A DNA stretch of 64,000 nucleotides from Larix kaempferi (taxonomy: Eukaryota > Streptophyta > Pinopsida > Pinales > Pinaceae). Shown one piece after another: positions 9,430-20,365 of this stretch. Numbering within the stretch: position 1 is the first letter of the stretch; each line of letters starts with the position of its first letter. The DNA is taken from positions 4,384,001-4,448,000 of the forward strand of contig BSBM01000592.1 in NCBI GenBank assembly GCA_027924585.1. The letters are read 5' to 3'. Made by a program: the position numbers and the translations under genes. The notes under the pieces were generated by a model. It did not search any database. It was not told the DNA's origin and saw nothing but the letters and a program-made list of their open reading frames with translations.

Positions 9430-10410
9430 TCGTATACCATCACCTACAAAAGAAGGACTGCAACATTTGTTCAACAACAAAGTTATCTATTTAAAATATT
9501 TAAGATATTGAAGTTCCCAGGATCTGGGAAGAATGCCATGATCGAGGAGTACCAGTCTATCACGAAAATGTTTGGAATGCAGTCCCAAGACCTGAAGGGG
9601 AGTCTGTAGTGACTTCCAAGAGAAGCTACAATATCAAGCAAGCTACAAGTGGTAGCATAGAGACTTTTGCTCCTGTAGCCAGATACACTTCCATTAGATC
9701 AGTACTTGCTCCGGCTGCAGTGATGATAGGGAAGATACACCATATGGATTTCAAGACATCTTTCTTGAATGATGTAGTTGAAGAAGAAGTGTACGTGGAG
9801 CAGCCACTTGGTTCTGAGACACATGACAGGGAGTCATATATGTGCAGAACTTGGTATGGTAGGATAGACAACTTTCTATCCAGTTTGGGCTTTACCAAGA
9901 GTAAAGCGGATTCCAACCTTCACTACAAGGTTAAGGAAGGCAATCTAGTGATACTACTATGTGGATGACATGTTTGTAATAGGTGAGGATAGATTGATTG
10001 CCGACACGCAGAGGAAGCTTGCTGCTGAATTCGATATGAAGAACTTGGAGATGTTCACCTGGTTGTTGTAAAGCATATTCTGAGGTACCTAAAGGGTACG
10101 GTTGATTATGGGCTCAAGTATGATGAGAATCAAAAGTTTAACCTGCAGAGTTATGTTGATTCAGATTGGGCAGGCAGTGCTGCAGATAGGAAGAGCACAT
10201 CTGGGTGCTGCTTCAGTATGGGATCAGGTGTGATCTCTTGGTTTAGCAGGAAGCAGTCCTGCGTAGCACTGAGTACAGCCGAAGCAGAGTATGTTGCGAT
10301 GTATGAGTAGGTTGCAGATGTATTGACCAAGCCATTGGCCAGAGTGCAGTTTGAGTACTTCAGAGAGAGGCTTGGTGCACTTCAAATCGAGGTTCCTTCC
10401 AAAGGGAAGT
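9430..10410 (+). pseudogene. Copia RT/RNase H with internal deletions (C)
   Basis: The N-terminal RT piece includes YQSI near 9550 and FAPVARYTSIRSVLA at about 9664-9715. The 119-codon open part runs to 9968. The YVDD-type box is broken by a frameshift near 9955. At about 10050 the frame jumps from the MKNLEM helix to VHLVVVKHILRYLKG, removing roughly 95 residues. RNase H pieces SDWAGSAADRKSTSGCC and FSRKQSCVALSTAEAEYVA (10160-10300) follow. A second deletion joins EYVA to VADVLTKPLARVQFEYFRER. It is not functional. Confidence 0.85.
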
Positions 10411-10684
10411 GATGAGTCGAGAAGATGCAGCTGCACATGAGATTTTCTGACATGGTTGATGTGTTCTCCCTTGGTCATGATGTAATTGCTGAGCCATTTT
10501 TTACATGGTGGTAGATGTGTTCTCCCATGGTGAAAAAGTAAGGGTTGGAGCCTTCCCCGAATGGTGGTAGATGTGTTCTCCCATGTCGGTGGTGTAAGTA
10601 CTGGATGATGTGCATTTGGGCTGTGCTTTGTGGGCAATGAGATGATCTGAAGAGGACGATGCTATGATGATCAGGTGGATCATG

Positions 10685-11235
10685 GATGATGATCATCAGG
10701 ACGATGCTCCAATTACTACTTTATATATGTATATGCATCATGTTGGATGCTTGTTATGATCATTTGGATCATTGCATCATATTGGATGCTTATTATGATC
10801 AGTTGGATCATTTATGTATATATGCATCATGTTGGATGCTGGATATGATCAGTTGGATCATTTGTATGTATTTTATATATGCATCATGTTGGATGCTTAG
10901 ACCATGTATCTGTATATGTATCAGGTGGATACATTGTATGATCAGGTAGATCATGTATGCTGATATGTATCAGGTATGATCAGGTGGATCATGTATTTGT
11001 ATTTGTATCAGGTGGATACATTGTATGATCAGGTGGATCATGTATGATGATATGTATCAGGTAGATACTTGGTATGCATCAGGTAGATGCATTATATGAT
11101 CAGGATGATCATGGATGACGAGCTTTAGGATGTTGCTCCAGATGACATGCAACAGGATGTTGCAGTGATGATGATCAGGATGATCATGTGTACATCAGGA
11201 TGATGTATGGTGAGTATCAGTTTGATACTTTGTGG
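10685..11235 (+). repeat. Array of hairpins with changing stems (C)
   Basis: Twelve inverted repeats lie between 10917 and 11229, each with a 5-nt loop that is AGGTG, AGGTA, AGGAT or AGTTT. Examples are TGTATC/GATACA (10917-10933 and 11004-11020), ATGATC/GATCAT (10976-10992, 11025-11041), TGCATC/GATGCA (11075-11091), TGCAAC/GTTGCA (11148-11164), TACATC/GATGTA (11191-11207) and AGTATC/GATACT (11213-11229). The stems differ but pair perfectly. Looser versions (GATC ... GATC around ATTTG or AGTTG) extend left to 10685. Confidence 0.93.
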
Positions 11236-11900
11236 CCGTGGAGCAGGTTGTGCATATAAGCCTATAGTTTGGCCCTGGGAGGTTTGCAGATAGTCTTGCA
11301 AGGTTTTTCCTATAGCATGTAATGTGGCCCTGGGATATCTGACAAACGCTCTTTCGAGGTTTTACTTTGGAAGGACATATAATTTGGCCCTGGGAGATCT
11401 GCAGATAGTCTTGCAAGGTTTTGCCTATGGCATATAATTTGGCCCTGGGATATCTGGTAGATGCTCTTTCGAGGTTTTGTCCTATGGCATATAATTCGGC
11501 CCTGGGAGATCCGATAGGTTGAGCTGTGTGCTCGTAATAAGTCCTGGGATGCTCTTGCAAGGTTTTGCCATGACCACATGTAATATGACCCTGGGAGATC
11601 CGATAGGTTGGGCTGTGTGCCCGTAATAAGTCCTGGGATGCTCTTGCAAGGTTTTGCGGTAGGTGTCACATGTAATAAGTCCTAGAGATCTAGAAAGGAT
11701 GAAAAAGGCCTCAGATGCTCTTTAGGGTTCTTGCTAGTCAAGAGAATATTTTAAGGTTTTGTGACAGTCACATATAATATGTCCCTGGGAGATCCGACAG
11801 GTAGAGGTGTGTGCTCGTAACAGCCTAGATGCTCTTGCAAGGTTTTGTGACGCACGTAATAAGTCCTGAGATTTCCACAGTATGGCTAGTGATGATGAAG
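11236..11900 (+). repeat. Degenerate 60-75 bp array in 3' region of C
   Basis: Inverted counterpart of 8080-8630 and 19240-19870. Units contain GGCCCTGGGAGATC, TCTTGCAAGGTTTTGCC and TGGCATATAATT. Frames open on the minus strand are by-products. Confidence 0.88.
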
Positions 11901-12094
11901 ACCTGCAGGTGGTGGGCCTACATCGAGTATGAAAAAGGACTGGCTCTATAGAACTTCCTATGACGAGTAGATTCAAAGATTGATTGAGATAGCAGCAGCA
12001 ATGACGATGACGATGATTCGAGGATGATGATTCGTTGATGATGATCCAAAGAAGAAGACTTGTGCTAGCAGACCTGTGTCGAGAAATACCTTCC

Positions 12095-12108
12095 TAGTTA
12101 AGAGGGAG
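12095..12108 (+). other. Polypurine tract of C
   Basis: GTTAAGAGGGAG directly precedes the 3' LTR. Confidence 0.75.
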
Positions 12109-12761
12109 TGTTGATGTATATGTAACTTCGGAATGTATTTCACCCATGTATTTCATATATGTATTTTATATTCCTATAGAGATGTTATCATTCCTCTATA
12201 CGGAAGTGCCATCATTTATATTGTAAGTGTCGTAACTTATACTTGATGGGTTATTAGACCACCTTGTTGGGGTCGGCCCTGTATAAGTCATGTGGGTCGA
12301 AGGGTTGTTATACCACCCTAGTGGGGGTCGGCCATGTGGGTCAAAGGGTTATTAGACCACCCTATTGGGTGTCGGCCCAGTCAGCATTGTGTTATGTGGT
12401 TAAGTTAAGGCCGACCTCGTAAAGGTTATTAGGCAAGTCAAGTCTAGTATAAATAGAGATCAGGAGATCTCTATTTGATCATTCTATTCTCTCACTCACA
12501 CTTGGGAGAGTGGCGCACTTGTGGAGGAGGAGGCTCTGCTGCTAGGAGAAGACTATCTCTTGTATTCTGGTTGTATCATTGCTCTATCTCTGAGGAAGTT
12601 ATTGGGGTTTTTCACCTTTATGGTTTTCCCCAAGTAAACTCTGTGTCTCTTGTGTGCTTGCATTATTGTGTCCATGATTGATATGCTGTAGATTTGTTGT
12701 ACATGTTGTTCTCTCAGTTAAGATCCTAGATCACATTGAAGTAAATTCTGAAAATTTAACA
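12109..12761 (+). mobile_element. 3' LTR of copia C (653 bp)
   Basis: It starts TGTTGATGTATATG and ends GAAAATTTAACA. It has the same TATA box (TATAAATAGAG, near 12450) and GCGCACTTGTGGAGGAG block as B. It is moderately diverged from the B LTRs, including a shortened U3. Confidence 0.9.
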
Positions 12762-13460
12762 TGTCCTCGTTGACAACAATTATAACAGATGATTGGTCCT
12801 CTGCCTCTTCCAAATCCTCCATGACCACAACCTCTAAATCCTTCGCAACCCCCTTGATTAAAATCCCTCAGGGAATTATTCTTTGGTGTCATGCCTTCTG
12901 GTGCACCTTCCCCTTGTACCCTATATGCATCTTATGTGTTCTCTCTCATAAGGTATAACGCGCGACAGTATTTCTTATCATGTCCCACAGATTTTCAAAA
13001 ATTACAAAATAGACTTCTTGGAGTACTTACATATTTCTATAAAGTGGTACATACATGAAGAGAGTGGTATCCCTCACAAATTTAATACCACATATCTCCC
13101 TCTATAGGAAATGGATTTGGATTTCTTGTTTCCAAATATTCTCTGCATGTCGTAGATTCATTCCTACAATTACCCTCAGTCCTACAGCTGGCACATGATA
13201 CCTCTTCAGGATTCTATTTCCCTTTTTCAAGTTCCTGCAATTGGATTGTCAATGCATCCAACTGTGTCTAGACCCGATCCATCCATGTGTTGCTTTCTCC
13301 TTCACAAACCGTGCACCCTAATTGAATTCTTCACCATTGCTCAGTGTTGTAGTCTATGTCTGACTAGCAGACTTACTCTGGATACCTTGACTACTATTAC
13401 TATTGTTACTAACTGGAAATAGAAAATTCGAACTTCTTAACTCAGATGTTGGGGATGCGT
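12762..13460 (-). pseudogene. Degraded Ty3-gypsy gag C-terminus (H)
   Basis: The minus-strand translation shows a broken CCHC knuckle ending GHDKKYCRALYLMRE at about 12945-13010. A Gly/Arg-rich stretch (GHGGFGRGRGP) at about 12790-12830 leads into a second knuckle, IICYNCCQRGH. That knuckle is cut exactly where copia C inserted (12761/12762). Upstream (13150-13450) the frame has many stops, with gag-like fragments such as QSNCRNLKKGNRILKRYH. It is unrelated to gypsy G by sequence. The Gly/Arg-rich tail before a knuckle is common in plant Ty3-gypsy gag. Confidence 0.7.
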
Positions 13461-14220
13461 GTGGGGTCTTGGGTTTGACGCAAATACTGATCTGAATAGG
13501 AATACCTCCAAATGGATTAATATTCCTACATTATTCTTTCTTTGATTGAGAAAAGTATTCAAAATGGATTCCTGCGCAAAAATTTATTTCTCGACAACCA
13601 CTACGCTACTCCTCTACCTCAGCCACAATCCTCTTCCTATTGTCTTTTCTAAACCTTTTCCCTGCATGCAACAATCTCATCTCTTATACTATCACTTCTT
13701 CTTATTTTCTTATCATCCTCATCTCATCCTTTCTTCACTCATTCCTACTTCCTTCATTCAGATCGTTCCTTGGTCAGGCCCCAGTTCCCAAATACACATG
13801 TAAAAATTTAGCTACTAGGTTGATCTGGTGCCAACATCATCATTCCCTTCTCGTACAATAGCACTTAATCTAGGTACTCAACTACTTCAATTATATTCCT
13901 CCCAAGACCTTAAATAAATCCCTCTTGGTGATGGTGTAGGACTGAGTATAGTCTATGGTGAATTCTACAACATACCCCTTAAACTACTATCCAACCAATA
14001 GTCAATTGTGAGTGATATAGTGTTACTTAAGAATTCACTAACTATATATATTGAGGATTCTAGTCCCTCAAACCATTAGTGTTATATATTGTATTTGATT
14101 CAAATAACCTTATCAAGCACTCTATCGAAAGTATAGGAAACTCACAGAAGAACCATTCATATAGGTCCTGATAGATGCGCCTCTGTAACGAATCTACTTC
14201 GTTGAATCAAGGATTCTTAT
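13461..14220. other. Spacer left of copia D, no gene recognised
   Basis: Pyrimidine-rich on the plus strand (13600-13760), then AT-rich. The short open frames have low-complexity composition and no motif. It may be the upstream part of gypsy H. Confidence 0.5.
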
Positions 14221-15286
14221 TGTTAATATTTGGTTGAGATTTGATATTTAAATATTTTATATGTCTAAACTTGAAACAATGAGACAATTCAATCACATGA
14301 AATTCATACATCCATAACACAAGATATACCGTGGGAAAAAACCTCAAAAATATGAGAACAAAAACCCCAACAATTCTTCTCAATATAATATAATGGATAG
14401 CAGAGAAAGCTTTCTTTTACAACATTGCATATTGCTTTCGGAAGAGAAGAGATCAACAAACACTCTTGGTTAAGATATGGAAGCAATAGAGAAGGGAGAT
14501 CAATTGGAGAAGCACCTTGCCTTCAATAATAATATCCTACACACAAAGAGAAGCGTCTTTCCTTCAAAGGAGAAGTGAATTCACTTCACATTGGATTCAT
14601 TAATCCCGTATAACATATTATACATTATTCTCTTCTATTTTTATCTTCTAAAGTTAGGATGAAATCACCCTCAAATTGGATGTATTAATCTTGCATGCAG
14701 AGGTGCGCCCCATTTCTCATACAATTCTTTATCTCATTGAGCTATCACTTAGGATGAACTCGCCTCTTAACTTAAAGCTTGCCCACTTAGTTTGGTGGAT
14801 AACTTAAGTGTCATCACTTACTTAACTAGATATTATTTTTTGTCACTTAGTTAACTATCTTTAATTGATTCTTGATAACATCACTGTAGTGATCAATTCG
14901 AGTTCTCCTTGATTTACTGAAGTGTACTCACCGGCTATTTTAACTAAAGTTAAAGCACTTTAGTTAACTAGTCCTTCTTATTTAACACATAGTTAACTGA
15001 AATCATGTTGATTGATTTACTTGAAGTGACCACTGTGATTTCTTTAGTTAACTGAGGAATATATTTAACCGATGCTTTAACTGAAGCATTGATTGAGGCA
15101 TACATTGATACTTAACTGAAGCTTTAAAACAGAAGTTGTATAACTGAAGCTTTAACCATTTCAGTTCTCTTTAACTAGTTGAAGTGTCTACATGAGCAAT
15201 TTCGAATTCTCTTAATCTCTATGCTTTATATTTTATTTATTTATCTCTTATTTCATGGTCAATATGTGCTAAATTTAATTATCCTT
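14221..15286 (-). mobile_element. 3' LTR of D, first part
   Basis: It matches 50532 to about 51564 of the 5' LTR in order, beginning TGTTAATATTTGG. It stops at TTAATTATCCTT, where gypsy G begins. The uninterrupted 5' LTR reads TTAATTATCCATCACATT at the same place. Confidence 0.9.
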
Positions 15287-16086
15287 TGTTAACACCCAAA
15301 AATTATCCACACGGCTCATCTCCCTAGTCACATAACCCATTTCCCATATTTTCCTACATTTTTGGCCTCCAAAACCCCAAAAAATCCTAATTTAGTAACC
15401 AAATGGGTATAAAATAATTATTTCCCTCAGAAATTAATGAAAATCCTTCAAAAAAAGGTCCAAATCCTTCAAAAAGGTTAAAAACCCTCAAAAAAGGGTC
15501 CAAATCCGCAAAAAGGAAAAAGAAAAAGGGGGAAAAGTCAAAATAAAATTAAAAAAAGAGGGAAAATGTCAAATACCATTAACCAATATTATTGGTTTCC
15601 CAAAACCACGGGTCAATACTCCACCACCCAAAATCACTATAAAAAGGTGATGGAGGCCCCCCATTTCATATCCATGATCAACTCTTCATACCCTTATGCT
15701 GCCAAAATTCCTGCTGAACTTTAGCCTATCACCTTGTGCTTATGTTCCCCATTCAGTTGAGTCTTGGCCACCCCTTGAGAATTTAGAGAAGATCAAGGAA
15801 CTTTGGAGACTCGAAGCGCTACTCTTCGTATAGCTGCAAGGGCCCACATCTACTCATCTTCTGAGGTAACTCTTATTGTAAACCCTTGTTTGTACAATAA
15901 TACAAAAATACTTCATGGGTTCCTATCTATTTTTTGCTCTTTTACTACATTAATTAGTTAGGTTTATTTTTGTTGTTATTTGCACTCACACATCATTATT
16001 TATCTATATTTGAGTCTGCTAATAAGGGTTCCATAATCCTTAGTAGGTGCCCCTTTGCACACGCTGGAGTGAAAACACTAGCTACA
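15287..16086 (+). mobile_element. 5' LTR of gypsy G (800 bp)
   Basis: It runs from TGTTAACACCCAAAAA to GAAAACACTAGCTACA. CACTATAAAAAGG (TATA box at 15638-15645) is present. The internal stretch of AAAAAGGTCCAAATCC-type blocks (15450-15510) is A-rich and repetitive. About 36 differences from the 3' LTR over 400 bp of the right half were counted by eye. Confidence 0.92.
15636..15647 (+). promoter_or_regulatory. TATA box of gypsy G 5' LTR
   Basis: ACTATAAAAAGG in the middle of the 5' LTR is the likely core promoter for G. The matching part of the 3' LTR is deleted. Confidence 0.6.
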
Positions 16087-16088
16087 GA

Positions 16089-16106
16089 TTTGGTGACTCC
16101 ACTGGG
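16089..16106 (+). other. Putative primer-binding site of G
   Basis: TTTGGTGACTCCACTGGG follows the 5' LTR by two bases. It carries the TGG expected from a tRNA CCA end. I cannot assign the tRNA with confidence. Confidence 0.55.
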
Positions 16107-17758
16107 TCGATTCCCATCGATCTTTGGTTTAAGTTATTTTACATTTTGTACTTGTTATTTTGCTTGCATTTTACTTTTCAGGCCTATCCGCGGGCCCTCT
16201 ACTTGTAGATTTGGCCCTTGCCTTCGTAGTCCCCTCCATTATTTATGTTTTTACGGCTTGTCCCACGAATTTCTACCATTTACATACGGCCTGAACATGA
16301 CTTCCGGCCTGGAAAAACACGCTCCCCAGCGTGACTTTCGGCCTAAAACGCACGCTCAGAGTGTACTTTTTCTCCTGTAAACCGTGCCTTCTAGCTGGAA
16401 ATCCGCACGCTTTGCTTTCCTAGAGCCTTTAAGGCATGCCCTCTGTGTTCCTATCAGCCTAAAACCCACACTTTTGACCCTGTTACTCGTGTCCCGAATG
16501 CGCCTTAGGAACCGAAACCTGCATGCCCTACACGCCTCTGAGCCTAAAACCTGTGCCTTCTTTCTTGTCTCTGTAGTACCCAGATCGTGACTTTTCGCCT
16601 CACAGCCACACCCTGTAACCTTGTTTACCTATTTTCTTACCCAAACAACTTCTTTTTTGCTTGCATCCATTTTTCTATTGGTACTTTTATGTTGTTTTCT
16701 TGTTGTAGCACTTGGAACATTTCACTTTACATACATCCTTACTGTATTGCTATCTCTTGCATAGTATTTTCAACAATTTCATTTATTTACATACTATTAC
16801 AGTTAGTACTTTTATTTTTAGCCTCAGTTGTTTCCTTTCAAGCATTTATCACTGGCGATATTGGGTTTACACCACTTTTGCACCCACACACTCCTCATAA
16901 TTCAAGTGAGACTAAAATTAACTTAATTCAAACACACTTTAAGCTCACTTAGGGAACACAAAAACAACTTTGTAGCTAGGTAGGACAATGGGGTTAGGCA
17001 TCCAAATAACACCCCCATTGTCATACACATTTGAGACATAGTTTGTTGTCCTTTAGGAATCCAAAATCCCCTATTATTTATTGGTACGGTTGACACTGAT
17101 TTGTTGGAGGGCCTCGTCCTGAGGAGGGCAAGTGACAAGACTAGTTTTGAAATTCTAAGTGGAATACCGCTCTCCATTCTATATTGAAGGATACCAACTC
17201 ATTGGTCTCGTCATGCATGTTGTCTCCCATACCGAGTGCATGAAGGACAAAGAACTGAAGCCACGGGGGACCTTTCCAGACATGCCAGGAATGAGGTAGC
17301 TTAGTTTCCATTTTTCTAGGACTCTTTTACCTAGAGTCTCTCTCGGTAGATGGATATACTTTAGCCATTTGGCTCTACATTTTGAATTGTCTGAATGCGG
17401 ATTTCATCACCCTGCAAGGGATACGATTTGTGTGAGCTTCCATATCTCTTAGATAGGTGTTTGCATGCTCCCATACCCCCATTGGTTAGTGAGTCCAACT
17501 TTTTATTTCTAGGAGTGTTGCTTGTTGGTATTTTGACCATTTTATTGATGCTTCGCTTGTTGTAGCACGTTGTTGCAACACGCATTTTTGAGCTTGTTGT
17601 TGGCCTGAGTGTCGTCTTTTTACTAGCTCTCCTGTTGCACACATTGTTGCACTAGGATTTTTTAGCATTTTTTCCACCATAGCCCCTCAAAAATTTTACA
17701 CCTTTCACCATTTATTCACAGAGACACTCTCATTTCCTATGGGGACTCTCCCCGCAGC
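16107..17758 (+). other. Leader of gypsy G, non-coding
   Basis: About 1.65 kb between primer-binding site and gag. A stretch at 16270-16600 repeats CACGCT- and CCTAAAAC-like phrases. Several short frames (for example 15970-16380 and 16587-16952) are hydrophobic or low-complexity and share no gag feature. I see no gene here. Confidence 0.6.
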
Positions 17759-17759
17759 A

Positions 17760-18289
17760 TGGTCTACTTGACCTCACCCATCACAGAAGCACATCTTTGT
17801 CACCGGATCTTCATCTCAATGCCCCTTATTTCACCTCTGATTTTGAGTCACAGTTAACCACATACATCGCTCCGTCTACCCCCATGGAAAGCATAAACCC
17901 CAACCCCTTTTACGGTAAGATTGTTGGCACTCGCTCCACCACTACCCCATCCACCATTTCAACATCCATCCCTACTATGCCATCTACAAGACCTACACCT
18001 AGAAATTTCGTCACTACTTCTATACCCATTGGGGGCATATCTATTCTTACCACTATCCCTCTAGTCACCAGTAGTACCCTTGGGGGCACTTCCCCTTCCA
18101 CCTCGATCCCTCCACCCTTTACCGGTAGTTCCTTGATCCCCGTTATGACACATGCCGCTACCCCACCACTCGGTGGAGGTGGCCCCATGATCTCCACCAT
18201 GGCTAGCACGTAGGTCACTTTGAATACGTCACATCCTCCTGCTAGTTTTCCATTCATGGCCAGTCTCAACCTACCTGATATGGCCCGAT
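17760..18289 (+). pseudogene. Gag of gypsy G, N-terminal part
   Basis: Open from about 17760, with no convincing ATG at its head (the first in-frame Met is MESINPNPF at 17884). The product is Thr/Ser/Pro-rich: STTTPSTISTSIPTMPSTRP near residue 50, then a GGGGP run. One in-frame TAG stop occurs at 18211, where the duplicate G' fragment has CAG. The frame runs into the copia B insertion: ...PDMAR at 18289 continues as LTNDLNRHNP at 25330. The low-complexity N-terminus before the conserved gag core is common in plant Ty3-gypsy. Confidence 0.82.
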
Positions 18290-18979
18290 TGTTAGTTTTT
18301 CAGAATTTACTTCAATCTTATCTAGGATCTTAACTGAGAGAATAACATGTACATCATATCTAAAGCATATCAATCATAGACACAATAATGCAAGCACACA
18401 AGAGACACATAATTTACTTGGGGAAAACCATAAAGGTGAAAAACCCCAATAACTTCCTTAGAGATAGATAGAGCAATGATACAACCCAAGCATAAGACAT
18501 AGACATCTCCTAGCAGCAGCTTCTCCTCCTCCACAAGTGCGCCACTCTCCAAAGAGTTTGTGAGAGAATAGAATGATCAAATAGAGTGCCTCCCGCACTC
18601 TATTTATACTTGACTTGACTTGCCTAATAACCTTTACTAGGTCGGCCTTAACTTAACCACATAACATAATGTTGACTAGGCCGACCCCCAATAGGGTGGT
18701 CTAATAACCCTTTGACCCACATGGATGACCCCCAATAGGGTGGTCTAATAACCCTTCGACCCACATGACTTATACAGGGCCGACCCCAACAAGGTGGTCC
18801 AATAACCCATCAAGTATAAGTTACAACACTTACAATATAAATGACGACACTTCCGTATAGAGGAATAATAACATCTCTATAGAAATACAAACACTTCCGT
18901 ATAGAGGAATAATACATCTCTATAGGAGTACAATAAATATATATATGAAATACATTCCAAAGTTACATATACATCAACA
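18290..18979 (-). mobile_element. 3' LTR of copia B
   Basis: Minus-strand termini are TGTTGATGTATATG and AAAACTAACA. The polypurine tract (GTTAAGAGGGAG on the minus strand) adjoins at 18980-18991. Confidence 0.93.
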
Positions 18980-19239
18980 CTCCCTCTTAACTAAGAAGGT
19001 ATTTCTTGACACAGATCATTTAGCACAAGTCTTCTTCTCTGGATCATCGTCATCGATGCATCGTCCTCGAATCATCGTCATAGTCACTACTACTACTATC
19101 TCAATCAATCTCTGAATCTATTCGTCATAGGAAGTTCTACAGAGCCAGTCCTTTTTCATACTAGATGTAGGCCCACCACCTGCAGGTCTTCATCATCACT
19201 GGCCATACTGTGGAATCCTAAAGACTTATTACGTGTGTC

Positions 19240-19870
19240 ACAAAACCTCAAAAGAGCATCCCAGGCTGTTACGAGTACACAGCTCTACCTATTGTATCTC
19301 CCAGTTTTAGTATTATATGTGACTGTCACAAAACCTTAAAAGAGTCTCTTGACTATCAAGAACCCTAAAGAGCATCTGAGGCCTTTTTCATCCTATCCAG
19401 ATCTCCAGGACTTATTGCATGTGATCCCCACCACAAAACCTTAAAAGAGTGTCTTGCCAAGCAAGAACCCTAAAGAGCATCTGAGGCCTTTTTCATCCTG
19501 TCCAAATCTCCAGGAATTATTACATGTGGTCATGGCAAAACCTCGAAAGAGCATCCCAAGACTGATTACAAGCACACAGCTCAACCTATCGAATCTCCCA
19601 GGGATAGGATTACATGCCATAGGAAAAAACCTCAAAAGAGCATTTGCCAGATCTCCCAGGGAGCTATTATATGCCAGCAACAAAACCTAGCAAGAAAATC
19701 TACAAACCTCCCAGGGCTAGGATTATATGTCCTCCAAAGAAAAACCTCGAAAGAGTGTTTGCCAGATATCCCAGGGCCAGTATTACATGCCATAGGAAAA
19801 ACCTCGAAAGACTATCTGCAAACCTCCCAGGGCTAGGATTATATGCTTATCTGCACAACCTGTTCCGCGG
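19240..19870 (-). repeat. Degenerate 60-75 bp array in 3' region of B
   Basis: Same units as at 8080-8630: AAACCTCGAAAGAGCAT, CCAGATCTCCCAGGG, TACATGCCATAGGAAA. Short open frames inside are by-products. Confidence 0.88.
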
Positions 19871-19885
19871 CCATAGAGTATCAAC

Positions 19886-20325
19886 CTGATACTCACCATA
19901 CATCATCCTGATGTACACATGATCATCCTGATCATCATCACTGCATCGTCCTGATGCATTTCATCTGGAGCAACATCCTGAAGCTCGTCATCCATGATCA
20001 TCCTGATCATACAATGCATCCACCTGATGCATACACAGTATCTCTATGATACATATCATCATACATGATCTACCTGATCATACAACGTATCCACCTGATA
20101 CATATACAAATACATGATCCACCTAATCATACCTGATACATATCAACATACATGATCTACCTGATCATACAATGTATCCACCTGATACATCTACAGATAC
20201 ATACACATGATCCAACTGATCATATCCAGCATCCAACATGATGCATACAAATACAAAGCAGTAACTGGAGCATCGTCCTGATGCTCACCATCCAGCACTT
20301 ATATCCACAACCATCAAAGGATCCT
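19886..20325 (-). repeat. Array of about 16 hairpins with changing stems (B)
   Basis: Read on the plus strand, successive inverted repeats are GAGTATC/GATACTC, TACATC/GATGTA, ATGATC/GATCAT, GCATC/GATGC, ATGCATC/GATGCAT, GTATC/GATAC, TGTATC/GATACA and GAGCATC/GATGCTC. Loops are ATCCT, GTCCT, CACCT, TACCT, AACCT or CAACT. One copy carries a mismatch (ATGATC/AATCAT). This is the inverted equivalent of the array in C, with a different set and order of stems. Confidence 0.92.
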
Positions 20326-20365
20326 CCTCTCACCATGATCAGAATGGCTTCAGCAAATGTCTCCA

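Larger units (their letters stand above)
8633..12761 (+). mobile_element. Ty1-copia element C, 5' end missing
   Basis: It begins inside the leader, matching A from about 1797. It continues through an integrase remnant, an intron-like stretch, a deleted RT/RNase H, a hairpin array, a 60-75 bp array, a polypurine tract and a 3' LTR. It has no 5' LTR: its left edge is the head-to-head junction with B'. The right flank after the LTR is TGTCC (12762-12766), unlike the CCGAT left of B', so B' plus C is not one simple insertion. Confidence 0.85.

Noticed and set aside
7030-12761. One inverted composite copia element with two LTRs
   Set aside because: Flanks CCGAT and TGTCC do not match, and the gypsy gag on the left does not continue on the right, so two insertions joined by a breakpoint fit better.
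16587-16952. 121-codon hydrophobic frame in the G leader, possible membrane protein
   Set aside because: T-rich sequence yields Phe/Leu/Ile in any frame; no gag or env position fits and no motif is present.
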